Origin: Terriglobia bacterium | Lineage (GTDB): Bacteria > Acidobacteriota > Terriglobia > Bryobacterales > Bryobacteraceae | Length of the DNA stretch: 64,000 bases | Reading direction: 5' to 3' | Assembly: GCA_020073145.1 (NCBI GenBank) | Contig: JAIQFS010000001.1 | Location: forward strand, 331,110-395,109 | In this document: in pieces, positions 26,200-38,328 of the stretch | How the letters are laid out: every line of letters begins with the position of its first letter | Position numbering within the stretch: the first letter of the stretch is position 1 | Made by a program: the position numbers and the translations under genes | The notes under the pieces: model-generated | Told to the model about the DNA's origin: nothing | What the model saw: the letters and a program-made list of their open reading frames with translations, nothing else | Databases searched by the model: none

Positions 26200-27273
26200 A
26201 TGCGCAAGGGAGGCCAGCACCGCTCGGCTGCGCGGCCGTCGGGCCGCGTCCTGGGGCGCGTCTCCGCCGCCCTGCTCTTGCTCGCCTGCGTCCTCCACGC
26301 CGCTGCGCCGCGCGACTACCGGGACCACGTCGGCGTGTATGTGTGGGGCAAGCTCGCCGGCGGTCTCGACGCCGCAGCCGCGGACGTGAAGCGTCTCGGC
26401 GCCGACCGCGTCGTTCGCCTCTACATCGGCCCCGCCGCCTTATGGGACCCGGCTGCCGCCAACGACAACTCCCCCCTCGATGTGAAGGTCCGCCGCCCCG
26501 ACTACCGCGCCTTCCTCGCCGCCTTTCCCGTGGTCATGCTGACCGCCTACGACCGCGCCTCCTACGACCGATACAAGAAGGGTCCGCTCGACTCAGCCCA
26601 TCTGGCCGCCACCCAGGATGAGTTCCGCCGCTTCACTCTCGAACTGACCAAGACCCCCGGGCGCAAGATCGTCTCCAATTGGGAGTTTGAGAATGACTGC
26701 GCCGCTCCTCAATGGCCGGCCTGCCGCCAATACTACCAGGCCCGCCTCGATGGCATCGCCCAAGGGCGCAAGCAGGCCAAAGCGCTGGGCTATCCCGGCG
26801 AAGTCTTCACCGCCTTCGAATTCACCGTCGTCCCCGGTTTCAAGGGAAAGCCCTCCGGTCTCGTCGACGTCGCCGCCCGCCTCCACGGCGTCGACTTCCT
26901 CTCCTACAGTTCCTGGTGGTCCATCGCCTGGGATGCGGATGCCTCCAAGGTCTACAAGGATTTCGCTTACCTGGCGGGTTTCCTCCGCAATGCCGCGGCG
27001 GAGCGCAAGCTGACCACCAGGTTGATCGTGGGTGAGTTCGGGGAGTATTGGAACAACCATCCCAATGCCGAGCGCATGAAGTCCCTCATCGATGCCAGCC
27101 TCGATAACGGCGTCGAGTACCTCTTCAGTTGGGTGCTCTACGACCAGCCCGGCAACAAGGACGAGTGGGGGCGCGATGCCTCTCATTTTGGCAAGTACCG
27201 CCTGGATCGCATGCTCACCTCACAGGGCCTCGCCTTTCAGCGCTGGTTCACCGGCGCTCCACCGAAACCCTGA
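26200..27273 (+). CDS. Secreted GH-A-like TIM-barrel glycoside hydrolase
   Basis: 357 residues with a signal peptide after a basic stretch (VSAALLLLACVLHAAA). The barrel begins HVGVYVWGK. Two acidic sites fit the clan GH-A catalytic pair: SNWEFENDC (Glu162 or Glu164) after strand 4 and LIVGEFGEYW (Glu279) after strand 7, followed by YLFSWVLYDQ, an aromatic platform. I cannot place it in a numbered GH family. GATAAT at 26189-26194 sits 5 bp before the ATG, so the message may be leaderless. The next gene starts 2 bp after its stop, which points to joint work on a surface glycan. Confidence 0.65.
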   Translation: MRKGGQHRSAARPSGRVLGRVSAALLLLACVLHAAAPRDYRDHVGVYVWGKLAGGLDAAAADVKRLGADRVVRLYIGPAALWDPAAANDNSPLDVKVRRPDYRAFLAAFPVVMLTAYDRASYDRYKKGPLDSAHLAATQDEFRRFTLELTKTPGRKIVSNWEFENDCAAPQWPACRQYYQARLDGIAQGRKQAKALGYPGEVFTAFEFTVVPGFKGKPSGLVDVAARLHGVDFLSYSSWWSIAWDADASKVYKDFAYLAGFLRNAAAERKLTTRLIVGEFGEYWNNHPNAERMKSLIDASLDNGVEYLFSWVLYDQPGNKDEWGRDASHFGKYRLDRMLTSQGLAFQRWFTGAPPKP

Positions 27274-27275
27274 TC

Positions 27276-28415
27276 ATGACTCCCCCCACCGCTGGTTCCG
27301 CCGCGCCCGCAGCCGCCATCCCCAAGCCGGCCGGCCCGCGCATTTCGGAATTAGACGGGTTGCGCGGCATCGCCATCCTCATGGTGCTGTGCTTTCACTA
27401 CACCCCGCGCTCGGGGCCTCTGTCTTTCTTGGTCAACGTTTTCCAGTTGGGCTGGACCGGCGTGGATTTGTTCTTCGTCTTGAGCGGTTACCTCATCACC
27501 GGCATTCTCGTCGATAGCGTCGGCCGTCGCGCCTACTACCGCAACTTCATCGTCCGCCGGTGCCTCCGGATTTTTCCGGCCTACTACGTCTCCCTAATCA
27601 TCTGCTGCATCCTCACCTACTACCCCTCTTTCCCCAAATGGGGCGAGTTCCTTCGCCTCGGCGGATGGTGGTACGTCGCCTACCTGGGCAACGTCAAGGT
27701 CTTTCTGGATGTCGCCTTTCCGCCTCTGGCAATCCTGACGCCCCTCTGGTCCTTGCAGGTCGAAGAGCAGTTCTATCTGACCTTCCCGCTGCTCGTCTGG
27801 GCCGTGCGGCGAAAGACCTTGGCCCAGATCCTGGCGGTTTCCGTGGTGGCCGCCCTGGCTTTGCGCATCGCGCTGACCGTAGCCGTGCCGCGCAATATGT
27901 TCGGCGTCTATACCCTCATGCCCTGCCGCATGGATTCGCTCGCGATGGGCGGCCTCATCGCCATCGCCCAGCGCGACTGGCCGCACTGGCTCAAAGGTCG
28001 CTGGATCGGCTGGATCACTCTGCTCTCCGCCGCAACCTTTGCCGCCGTCATCCTGTACTACTCCAACAGCGATCCCTGGCCCGTCGGCATGCGCACCCTC
28101 GGCTACACCGCGCTCGATCTGACCTTTGCCGGGATTCTGGTGATGCTGATGGCGTGGCGCCACCCGCTGCTCCTCAAGCTGTGCCGCCTCCGCTTCTTGG
28201 GCTGGCTCGGCACCATCTCGTACGGACTGTATCTGCTCCACGTGCCCGCCGAGCTGATCGGCCGGCGCTTGGCCGCGCGCCTCGTCACCCTCACGCCCTC
28301 CGGCTCGGCCGAGTTCTTCGTGTCCCTGAGCATGGCGCTCGCCATGGCTTGGCTTTCGTGGACACTCTTGGAATCGCGGATTCTGAAACTCAAAGACCGC
28401 TTCACCGTCCGCTGA
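27276..28415 (+). CDS. Acyltransferase-3 family membrane protein
   Basis: 379 residues from the ATG at 27276. About ten transmembrane helices. The family signature ISELDGLRGIAILMVLCFHY, with the catalytic His in CFHY, plus GWTGVDLFFVLSGYLITGIL and WSLQVEEQFYLTFP are all present. Acyltransferase-3 proteins (OafA, NodX type) O-acetylate or O-succinylate exported saccharides. With the MBOAT system upstream, this gives the region two separate acylation routes. Confidence 0.9.
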   Translation: MTPPTAGSAAPAAAIPKPAGPRISELDGLRGIAILMVLCFHYTPRSGPLSFLVNVFQLGWTGVDLFFVLSGYLITGILVDSVGRRAYYRNFIVRRCLRIFPAYYVSLIICCILTYYPSFPKWGEFLRLGGWWYVAYLGNVKVFLDVAFPPLAILTPLWSLQVEEQFYLTFPLLVWAVRRKTLAQILAVSVVAALALRIALTVAVPRNMFGVYTLMPCRMDSLAMGGLIAIAQRDWPHWLKGRWIGWITLLSAATFAAVILYYSNSDPWPVGMRTLGYTALDLTFAGILVMLMAWRHPLLLKLCRLRFLGWLGTISYGLYLLHVPAELIGRRLAARLVTLTPSGSAEFFVSLSMALAMAWLSWTLLESRILKLKDRFTVR

Positions 28416-28491
28416 CCGCCCGGATCGCCCGGTGCCTGTGAGTCGATCCAGCCCCGCTCGTCAGGCTCCGTGCCCCGGCCCTGGCTGCGGT

Positions 28492-29844
28492 TCAGCCCTT
28501 GGGTTCAAGGATGAAGGTCGGCGCCAGCCCTTCGGCTGAAGAGAATCCGCTCGTGCCGCTCGAAAGCCAGCTCGAGCAGCCTTGCACTTTCCCCATGTAC
28601 GCGTGCGGCCGCACATCCACTTGCAGCTCGCGGAACTCCAGCGTCCCAAAGCTCATCAGCGGAAATACCGAGCGTACCGCTTCCACCTTTTCCTGCACCA
28701 CGTACGGCGTGCGCATCGCCTGCTTCAACGCCCGTTCCCACCCGCTGTCATCCATCTCCCAGCCCAGATACGTGTGCTGGTCGTTGTAATCGTCGTTGGG
28801 CTTCAGAGTCAGGCGCGCCCGGTTGCGCGTAATGAAATCGGCCAGGTCGATGGTGCGGTCGTCGTACGTCGTCTTGGTGGCCGCCACCAGCCGCGTCCAC
28901 GGCACGTGCTCGCGGATCGCCTTGCGCTCCGCCGCCGGAAACTTCGCCACCACCGCTTCATCCGTCAGCAGGCCGAACATCGCCTTCTTGTGCGCCAGTT
29001 CCGAGCGAAAACTGTTCACCACGCACACGGCCCGGTCTCGATACGCCTGCACTAACGGATGGCTGAGGTCGAACCGGATCAGGAACTCCTGCACCCCCAA
29101 CCGCCGGTAGATTAGATGGATCTCGAACGCGCCCTTGCGCAGCACTCCGTTGCGGTATTCCAACTGCTCCGGCGAGACGATTTCCACCGCGTAGCCTTCG
29201 TCGCGAAAATAATCCCGCAGTAACTGGTATTCGCTCTCGCCCGAATGATAAGTAGACCGAAACTCCACGATTGCGATGTTCGGTTTCTTCGCTCCGCCGA
29301 ATTGTTTATACGCCTTTAACAGCGCCTGCAAAAAATACTTTCTGCCGCCCACCCGGCTGAGCGAGTACTTCTTGCGCAGTTCCTTCACCGGAGGTGCGTC
29401 ATAGAACAGCTCCGCCAGCACGTCCGCATAGCCCGTGCCCGCCGGTAAATCGGCGTTGTATTGCACAAAGTGCAAATGCCCGTTGCGTACGTGCGAATCC
29501 AGGCGGGCCGCGACTTGCAGGGACGGATAGCCCGGGTCGATCGACGCCAGCATCTTCTCCGCCGGCAGCAATTCCAGGCGCGCCAGCAGCGCCGGATTGT
29601 TCAGAACCATCTGCTCCATGCGCCCGATGGCGCCCAGCAGCGCTTCTCCGCCTTTGACTAAGTGGTCATACTGCCGCCGCGAGACAAAATTCGGCCGCAA
29701 GAAGGGACAAATCAGCCGCCCGCCCGCCGACAGGCCGCTCTCTTCCATCCGCTGATGTAACCCTTCGGCCCACGAAAGGTCTCGATACGGGCCATTCTCT
29801 AAGGACTTGTTGTATCTGACGACGGCGTCGTCCAAATAGGACAT
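28492..29844 (-). CDS. ATP-grasp-like (glutathionylspermidine-synthase-type) protein
   Basis: 450 residues from the ATG at 29844 (MSYLDDAVVRYNKSLEN); an ATG 39 nt upstream is possible. The C-terminal half has features of circularly permuted ATP-grasp proteins: NIAIVEFRSTYHSGESEYQLL, an arginine-rich IHLIYRRLGVQEF, LTLKPNDDYNDQHTYLG and YVVQEKVEA, where Lys and Glu/Asn would contact ATP and Mg. The N-terminal region is not recognised. Substrate unknown; an amide ligase on a peptide or polyamine is the family expectation. It stands alone between divergent or convergent neighbours. Confidence 0.55.
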   Translation of the reverse strand: MSYLDDAVVRYNKSLENGPYRDLSWAEGLHQRMEESGLSAGGRLICPFLRPNFVSRRQYDHLVKGGEALLGAIGRMEQMVLNNPALLARLELLPAEKMLASIDPGYPSLQVAARLDSHVRNGHLHFVQYNADLPAGTGYADVLAELFYDAPPVKELRKKYSLSRVGGRKYFLQALLKAYKQFGGAKKPNIAIVEFRSTYHSGESEYQLLRDYFRDEGYAVEIVSPEQLEYRNGVLRKGAFEIHLIYRRLGVQEFLIRFDLSHPLVQAYRDRAVCVVNSFRSELAHKKAMFGLLTDEAVVAKFPAAERKAIREHVPWTRLVAATKTTYDDRTIDLADFITRNRARLTLKPNDDYNDQHTYLGWEMDDSGWERALKQAMRTPYVVQEKVEAVRSVFPLMSFGTLEFRELQVDVRPHAYMGKVQGCSSWLSSGTSGFSSAEGLAPTFILEPKG

Positions 29845-30051
29845 TGTTGACTTGCGATCCTGCTCTACCTCCGAGTATCCCACACCACTGCAAAAAACGA
29901 TAGGTTTACGCTCGCCAACCCCCGCACAACGTGCACATATTAAAGGAGTTACTGGAATTTAAGGAAGTCGTGCAGATGCCCTCCCCAGGGCCTGTGAGGT
30001 ACGAAATGAGGCAAATATCCGGCGCCGCCCGCGCGGACTCGCCGGCCTGAC

Positions 30052-32085
30052 TTACTTCTGTCCGGTCTCTTTGGCAAGCCGGACGCGGGCGCTTTCCAGC
30101 TTCTTGTTGATCTTCGCGATGTCTTCCGGATCGTTGTCCGCCGGGGCGCCGGCCTGATATCTCCGCAACGACGTCTGCCATTGCGTGATCGCGTCCTTGG
30201 TCTTCCCCATCTTCAAATACAGATCGCCCAAGTGGTCGTGTACCGTCGGATCGTCTCCGATTTTACCGGCGGCGCGGACCAACTCGCTCTCCGCCTCCGT
30301 CAGTTTTCCCTGCTGGTAATAAACCCAACCCAGGCTGTCCAGGTATGCTCCGTTGTCCGGATCCGTTTCCAGCGCTTTGCTGATCAGTCGGTGGGCTTCG
30401 TCCAGCCGCATGTTGCGGAAGGCCAGCATATAGCCCAGATAGTTCATCGCGCCGGAATTGTCCGGATCTAATTTCAGCACCTTGCCGAATTCCGCTTCAG
30501 CCCCGTCGTAATTCTTCATGCGCTCGTACATCGCCCCGCGCATGAACAGCACTCGGACTTTATCCTGATCCCCCGTCGCGCTCTTCTCGGCTTCGTCGAT
30601 CGCTTTGGCCTCGTTGGCGAAGCGCTTTCCCTTGTCGTAGACCTGCGCCAGGGCCAGTTGCGTATCCAGGTCGGGTGCCGCTTTCACCAACGTGCGAATC
30701 TCGGCCGCGGCATCGTCCGTCTTGCCCCGGTCGGCCAGCACCGATGCGTGCGCCAGCACCACAATCTTTTCGTTGGGGAATTTCTTCTTGGCCGCCTCGG
30801 CTTCCCGCGCCGCGCTCTCGTAGTCTTTCGCCGTCTGATACGTCTCGATAATCTGCGCCGCCACTTGCGGAGCGCGCTCCGCATCCAGCGGAATGATCTG
30901 CCGGAAGGTCTCGACCGCCTGCTCGTATTGATCGGCCTTGGCGTAGAGAAGCCCCAGTCTCTCTAGCAGGCGCACCCGGCTGTCGGACTCCGCGGCCGAA
31001 TACGTCTTGCGCGCGGTTTCCTCCAGCAGGCCCTTCAATACCCCAATCGCCTGGTCCGTCTTCCCTTGCGCGTCCAGCAGAGAAATCTCCGCATAGCGCA
31101 CGTCCAGATTGTCCGGCTCCAGCGCCTTGGCCCGGGCAAAGGCTTCCTGCGACTTGGGGAAGTCCCGCTTCGCGCGGTACAGTTCGCTGATCCGCAGCCA
31201 GTTCGTCGTGTCTTTCGGATCTTCGCTGGCAAGCTGTTGATACACCGCCAGTGCTTCGTCATACTGCTGGGCCGCGAACAGGTCCCGCGCCAGGTTCTGC
31301 CGCAGCCGCGTGTTGTCCGCCGACAGACCCACCGCCTGCTTCAGCACCGCCGCCGCGTTCTTGTAATCGTGGATCTGTTCGTAGGCTAGCGCTAAGGCCA
31401 TCAGCGTCCGCTCGTTGGGGTTTCGATCCGTGGCCGATTTCAGCTTGTCGATCGCCTTGTTGATGTCCCCCAGATCCAGGTACAACTGCGCTAGCCCCGT
31501 CAACGCATCTTCGTTGTCCGGTTCCGCCTTCAGCGCCGCGTTAAACGCCTTCTCTTCGTCCGCCGAGTTGTTCGCAACCCGGTACAGACGGCCCAGAATC
31601 ACCCAGCTGTCGGCGTCCTTCGGATCCTTCTCGGTGATCTTCTGATACTGCTCCATGGCCCGGCGCAGCATCTCTTCGTTGATCTTTCCCTGCTGCGGGT
31701 CCCCCAGCATCCGCGTGTAGATCCGCCCCAGCATCCTCCGCGCTTCCAGGTTGTCCGGATTCTGCTTCAGCATGTCCTCCGCCTGCGTCACCGCGTCCCG
31801 CAGCCGGTTAGTCTGAATGTAGAGGTCTGTTAATTCTTCGAAAATGAAGCTGGCCGAGGGATCCTGCTTCAGGGCGTCCTGGTAGTGTTGAATCGCCTTG
31901 GCAATGTATTCGCGGCTGTTTCCCGACGAGGCCGCCAGTTCCGTATACAGCCGCCCCATGGCAAAGTTGTAGTAGGCTCCGGCGCGATTATCGGCCGGTC
32001 CGTTGGCGGTTGCCGCAGGGGTCTGCGCGTACACCACACAGCCGAGCCCCACAATCAGGAGAAGCGCTCTACCGAAGCCTGTCAT
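30052..32085 (-). CDS. Exported TPR-repeat protein
   Basis: 677 residues from the ATG at 32085; a signal peptide (ALLLIVGLGCVVYAQ) precedes a solenoid made almost wholly of tetratricopeptide repeats (for example AMEQYQKITEKDPKDADSWVILGRLY, EAEFGKVLKLDPDNSGAMNYLGYML, AESELVRAAGKIGDDPTVHDHLGDLY), ten or more in all. The tail is Lys-rich. It is a periplasmic scaffold by inference; no catalytic domain is seen. The longer frame upstream reads through the promoter and the opposite strand of miaA and is not credible. Confidence 0.85.
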   Translation of the reverse strand: MTGFGRALLLIVGLGCVVYAQTPAATANGPADNRAGAYYNFAMGRLYTELAASSGNSREYIAKAIQHYQDALKQDPSASFIFEELTDLYIQTNRLRDAVTQAEDMLKQNPDNLEARRMLGRIYTRMLGDPQQGKINEEMLRRAMEQYQKITEKDPKDADSWVILGRLYRVANNSADEEKAFNAALKAEPDNEDALTGLAQLYLDLGDINKAIDKLKSATDRNPNERTLMALALAYEQIHDYKNAAAVLKQAVGLSADNTRLRQNLARDLFAAQQYDEALAVYQQLASEDPKDTTNWLRISELYRAKRDFPKSQEAFARAKALEPDNLDVRYAEISLLDAQGKTDQAIGVLKGLLEETARKTYSAAESDSRVRLLERLGLLYAKADQYEQAVETFRQIIPLDAERAPQVAAQIIETYQTAKDYESAAREAEAAKKKFPNEKIVVLAHASVLADRGKTDDAAAEIRTLVKAAPDLDTQLALAQVYDKGKRFANEAKAIDEAEKSATGDQDKVRVLFMRGAMYERMKNYDGAEAEFGKVLKLDPDNSGAMNYLGYMLAFRNMRLDEAHRLISKALETDPDNGAYLDSLGWVYYQQGKLTEAESELVRAAGKIGDDPTVHDHLGDLYLKMGKTKDAITQWQTSLRRYQAGAPADNDPEDIAKINKKLESARVRLAKETGQK

Positions 32086-32142
32086 GCCATTAACTTTCTT
32101 TCGACCGGTGGGAAGCTCCACGGGTCGAAGCCCATCTTGTCT

Positions 32143-32152
32143 ATTGTATAAC
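32143..32152. promoter_or_regulatory. Overlapping divergent -10 boxes between TPR gene and miaA
   Basis: TACAAT on the minus strand (32143-32148) and TATAAC on the plus strand (32147-32152) overlap in the 90-bp divergent gap. No good -35 is seen for either. Confidence 0.3.
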
Positions 32153-32175
32153 GGCCTAAGGCCGGGTGATTCCTG

Positions 32176-33174
32176 ATGCCGCCGGATCCATACCACGCCT
32201 CTCTGATCTCTGACGCGCCCCAGCGTCCCCTGGTTGCTGTCGTCGGCGCTACCGGCTCCGGCAAGAGCGCCCTCGCGCTCGGCCTCGCCCAGGCCTTTGC
32301 CGGTGAAATCGTCAACTGCGACTCCCTGCAGGTCTACCGCCATTTCGACCTCGGCACCGCCAAATTGGCCCCCGCCGAGCGCCAAGGCATTCCCCACCAC
32401 CTCATCGACATCGTCAATCCCGATGAGCTTTTCTCCGCCGGCGAGTACGCCCGCCGCGCCCGCGACGTCATCGCCGCCCTCTCCGCAGTCGGACGCCTCC
32501 CCATCATCGTCGGAGGCACCGGCTTCTATCTCCGTGCCTTGCTGGATGGCCTGTTTGAAGGGCCCGTTCGCGACGAGCCCCTGCGTGATCGTCTGGCTGC
32601 CCGCGAGCAGCGCTGTCCCGGCAGCCTGCACCGCCTCCTCGCCCGCTTCGATGCCGAAGCCGCCCGCCGCATCCACCCCCATGACGTCCCCAAGGTCACC
32701 CGCGCGCTCGAAGTCTGTTTGCTGGCCCGCCGCCCCGTCTCGGAATTGTTCCGCACTGGACGAAGCGCCCTGCGGGGCTACCGCCCCCTGAAGATCGGCC
32801 TCTCCCCTGACCGTGAGCTCTTGTACCAGCGCCTCGATCTTCGCTGCCAGGCGATGTTCGACGCCGGCCTGGTCGACGAAGTCCGCGCCATCCTCGCCCT
32901 CGGGTATCCCCCCTCTTCCAAACCCTTCGAGTCCCACGGCTACAAACAAGCCCTGCAACTGGTGAACGGCGAGTTGACTCTCAAAGAGGCCGTGTTTTAC
33001 GCCCAGCGGAATACGCGCCGCTATGCCAAACGCCAAGTCACCTGGTTCCGCCAGGAACCGGGGGTGGTCTGGTTACACGGCTTCGGCGACGATGCCTCGG
33101 TCAGCCGCGCCGCTGCCGCCCGCGTCCGTGACTTTTTTACAATTCCCCCCCACAAACCCCCGGAACATTTTTGA
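32176..33174 (+). CDS. miaA: tRNA dimethylallyltransferase MiaA
   Basis: 332 residues. It transfers the dimethylallyl group to adenine 37 of UNN-reading tRNAs. The P-loop GATGSGKS (residues 24-31), the Asp of NCDSLQVYRHFDLGTAK, GIPHHLIDI, IIVGGTGFYLRALLDGL and the C-terminal YAKRQVTWFR, which binds tRNA, are all present. Length is normal. The start at 32176 adds about 17 residues before the conserved PLVAVVG, so a later start is possible. Confidence 0.95.
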   Translation: MPPDPYHASLISDAPQRPLVAVVGATGSGKSALALGLAQAFAGEIVNCDSLQVYRHFDLGTAKLAPAERQGIPHHLIDIVNPDELFSAGEYARRARDVIAALSAVGRLPIIVGGTGFYLRALLDGLFEGPVRDEPLRDRLAAREQRCPGSLHRLLARFDAEAARRIHPHDVPKVTRALEVCLLARRPVSELFRTGRSALRGYRPLKIGLSPDRELLYQRLDLRCQAMFDAGLVDEVRAILALGYPPSSKPFESHGYKQALQLVNGELTLKEAVFYAQRNTRRYAKRQVTWFRQEPGVVWLHGFGDDASVSRAAAARVRDFFTIPPHKPPEHF

Positions 33175-33241
33175 GGCTCCCCCGTCTTACCCGTTGTAGT
33201 TCAGATCTCGCAAAACAAACTCAGCTCGAAAGGAAACGGGG

Positions 33242-33559
33242 ATGAAGTGGAAAATTCTGCTCGCGATTAGTGTGTTCGGAGTGGCCGTCGCCAGCGCTAA
33301 ATCATATTCGGTCAATCTGTCTCAGCCCGCTCTTCTTGGCACCACCGAACTCGCCGCCGGCGATTACAAGGTGGAGGTCAATGACCAGAAGGCCGTGATT
33401 CGCAACGGCAAAATCCAGACCGAGTGTCCGGTCAAGGTCGAAAGTGCCGGCAACAAATACAATGCCACCGCGGTGCGCTATAGCACCACCGACGGTAAAA
33501 TGCACATTCAGGAAATCCACATCGGGGGGACCAATACCAAGCTCGTCTTCAATGAGTAA
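33242..33559 (+). CDS. Small secreted protein, conserved hypothetical
   Basis: 105 residues. A signal peptide (ILLAISVFGVAVASA) precedes a compact all-beta domain of alternating hydrophobic residues (YSVNLSQPALLGTTELAAGDYKVEV, AVIRNGKIQTECPVKVE, KMHIQEIHIGGTNTKLVF). A ribosome site (GGAAAC, AAAGGA region) lies just upstream. Similar small proteins are frequent in soil acidobacteria; no function is known to me. An inverted repeat follows the stop. Confidence 0.65.
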   Translation: MKWKILLAISVFGVAVASAKSYSVNLSQPALLGTTELAAGDYKVEVNDQKAVIRNGKIQTECPVKVESAGNKYNATAVRYSTTDGKMHIQEIHIGGTNTKLVFNE

Positions 33560-33573
33560 CCTTCGATAACTCC

Positions 33574-33600
33574 ACCGGGGCCGGCTCCACCCGCCCCGGT
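33574..33600. terminator. Terminator-like inverted repeat without T tract
   Basis: ACCGGGGC and GCCCCGGT form a perfect 8-bp stem with an 11-nt loop, 14 bp after the small secreted protein. The absence of a T run makes intrinsic termination doubtful. A TACACT box (33605-33610) for the next gene follows directly. Confidence 0.35.
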
Positions 33601-33618
33601 CCGCTACACTGGAAGTTC

Positions 33619-34815
33619 ATGCGACGGTTGCTTGCCGTGGTGGCGCTTCTGTGCGGTTCGCTTCATGCCGAAACCGTTCTGGTCCTCCCGTTCTTCAACC
33701 ATTCCCGCCAGCCCAACTTGGACTGGATCGGAGAGAGTATCTCCGAATCGTTGCATGACACTCTGTCTTCCGAGGGTTTCCTGGCCCTCGACCGCGACGA
33801 CCGCCTCGAAGCCTACCGGCGCTTGTCGGTTCGCCCTGGAGCCGAGTTGACCCATGCCTCCGTCATTAAAATCGGACAGTCGCTCGATGCCTCCCGCGTG
33901 ATCTATGGCTACTACGAAGTCATTCCCGCTGCTGGATCCGCCAGTGGCTCCGCCAATAACCCCGCCAACAGTTCCTTGCGCGTTCGGGCCCGCATTCTTG
34001 ACCTCAAGCGGCTCCACCAGCTGCCCGAGTTCACCGAACTTCGCGGCCTCCAGGACTTGGCCGCCCTTCAGGCCCACCTGGGTTGGCAGGCTCTTCAAAA
34101 TCTGAATTTCAAGACCTCCGAGACCGAGCAGGAATTCATGCGGGCCCGCCCTCCCGTGCGCCTGGATGCTGTCGAAAGTTATATCCGCGGATTACTCGCC
34201 CAGTCTGCCGACCAGCGCCAGCGCCTCTTTACCCAATCCGCCCGTCTGGATGAGCACTATTCGCCGCCCGGTTTTCAATTGGGGAAAACCTACTGGGCCA
34301 GTGGCGATTACCAGACTGCCGCCGGATGGCTGGCCCGCGTGGACCGCTCCAACCCTCACTACTTCGAAGCCCAGTTCTTCCTCGGTCTTTGCTCGTACAA
34401 CACCGGCGATTTTGCCCGCGCTGGGCAGGCCTTCCAGTTGGTCGCAGCCGCCGTGCCGCTCAATGAAGTCTTCAATGACCTCGGGGCTGCCCAGGTCCGC
34501 CAGAACAACCTCCCCGCCGCGTTGGCCAGCTTCCAAAAGGCCTTGGAGGGTGACACCGCTGACCCCGACTATCACTTCAACCTCGGCTATGTCCTTTGGA
34601 AATCCGGTAAATTCGCGGAGGCGGTCCGGAGCCTTCGCGCCGCCGTCGAACGCGATCCCACCGATCAGGAGGCCACTTCTTTGCTGGGACGCTCCTTGAA
34701 ATCCGAGGGCCCCCGTCCCGGAGATCCCAAAACCGAGGCCCTCGAACGGATCAAGACCAACTACGAGGAAGCCGCCTACCGGCAGCTCCAGGCCGAGCTC
34801 CAGGCCGCGAAGTAG
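33619..34815 (+). CDS. Exported protein with CsgG/LpoB-like N-domain and TPRs
   Basis: 398 residues. After a signal peptide (LLAVVALLCGSLHA), residues 18-160 read TVLVLPFFNHSRQPNLDWIGESISESLHDTL, then GFLALDRDDRLEAYRRL and DASRVIYGYYEV, which match the nucleotide-hydrolase-like fold of CsgG, LpoB and FlgO. Residues 215-350 hold three or four TPR repeats (GDFARAGQAFQLVAA, NLPAALASFQKALE, GKFAEAVRSLRAAVE). Probably an envelope assembly or stress factor. The cyclophilin gene follows 45 bp later in the same direction. Confidence 0.7.
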   Translation: MRRLLAVVALLCGSLHAETVLVLPFFNHSRQPNLDWIGESISESLHDTLSSEGFLALDRDDRLEAYRRLSVRPGAELTHASVIKIGQSLDASRVIYGYYEVIPAAGSASGSANNPANSSLRVRARILDLKRLHQLPEFTELRGLQDLAALQAHLGWQALQNLNFKTSETEQEFMRARPPVRLDAVESYIRGLLAQSADQRQRLFTQSARLDEHYSPPGFQLGKTYWASGDYQTAAGWLARVDRSNPHYFEAQFFLGLCSYNTGDFARAGQAFQLVAAAVPLNEVFNDLGAAQVRQNNLPAALASFQKALEGDTADPDYHFNLGYVLWKSGKFAEAVRSLRAAVERDPTDQEATSLLGRSLKSEGPRPGDPKTEALERIKTNYEEAAYRQLQAELQAAK

Positions 34816-34860
34816 CCCTCGAGAAATCGGGATAGAATGGGGTTCTTACGGGAGAATCCA

Positions 34861-35526
34861 ATGAAACGGCTTGCCTTCTTCGCTCTGATCGCTGCGTGTG
34901 CTCTGGCCCAGGCTCCGCCCGCCGCGCCCCCCGCCGGCTCCGCGCCCGCCGCCAAGCTCGACCCCGGCCTCTACGCCGTGTTCAACACGTCCATGGGCGC
35001 GATCACCGCCAAACTCTTCGAGCAGGAGACCCCGGTCACCGTGGCCAACTTCGTGGCCCTCGCGCGCGGCCGCAAGGCTTGGAAGGACCCCAGCTCCGGC
35101 GCCATGGTGGCCAAGCCGCTCTATAACAACATTACCTTTCACCGCGTGATTCCGAATTTCATGATTCAGACCGGCGATCCCACCGCCACCGGTTCCCACG
35201 ATTGCGGCATCAAGATCAAAGACGAAATCGTGCCCTCTCTCAAATTCGACCAGCCCGGACGCCTCGGCATGGCCAACATCGGTGCGCCCAACACCGGCGG
35301 CTGCCAGTTCTTCATCACCGAAGTGCCCTACCCTTCGCTCAATGGCGGTTATACGCTGTTCGGGCAGGTGGTCGACGGCCAGGACCTCGTCGGGAAGATC
35401 GCTCGCGTGCCACGCGACGGAAGCGACAAACCCCGCACCCCCGTCAAGCTGATCAGCGTCACCATCAAACGCGAAGGCCCGCCTCCGGCCGCGGCGCCCG
35501 CCAAAAAGGCCCCCGCGAAAAAGTAG
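34861..35526 (+). CDS. Exported cyclophilin-type peptidyl-prolyl isomerase
   Basis: 221 residues from the ATG at 34861, which has a GGGAG ribosome site and gives a clean signal peptide (RLAFFALIAACALAQ). The cyclophilin core is FHRVIPNFMIQTGDPTATGSHD, MANIGAPNTGGCQFFITEVPYPSLNGGYTLFGQVVDG and the final RVPRDGSDKP. It catalyses cis-trans isomerisation of prolyl bonds, here in the periplasm. An Ala/Pro linker precedes the domain and an Ala/Lys tail ends it. A TAGAAT box (34833-34838) may serve as its -10. Confidence 0.92.
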   Translation: MKRLAFFALIAACALAQAPPAAPPAGSAPAAKLDPGLYAVFNTSMGAITAKLFEQETPVTVANFVALARGRKAWKDPSSGAMVAKPLYNNITFHRVIPNFMIQTGDPTATGSHDCGIKIKDEIVPSLKFDQPGRLGMANIGAPNTGGCQFFITEVPYPSLNGGYTLFGQVVDGQDLVGKIARVPRDGSDKPRTPVKLISVTIKREGPPPAAAPAKKAPAKK

Positions 35527-35586
35527 TGGCATCAGGCCTGGTGCCGGCGAGTCGGCGCTGCCGGCTCGCCCGAGCCCGCCGCTATC

Positions 35587-38244
<2,658 letters not shown>

Positions 38245-38251
38245 CACCCTG

Positions 38252-38257
38252 ATTATA
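38252..38257 (-). promoter_or_regulatory. -10 box (TATAAT) directly upstream of acnA
   Basis: Perfect TATAAT on the minus strand, 7 bp from the acnA ATG, with no recognisable -35. A start site 6-8 bp downstream would fall at the initiation codon itself. Confidence 0.35.
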
Positions 38258-38328
38258 TTGGATGCGGCCCGGCCACTTGGTCTGCGCGAGACGGGATCGG
38301 TGATTCCCAGCCTGCCCGCTAGCCTGGC

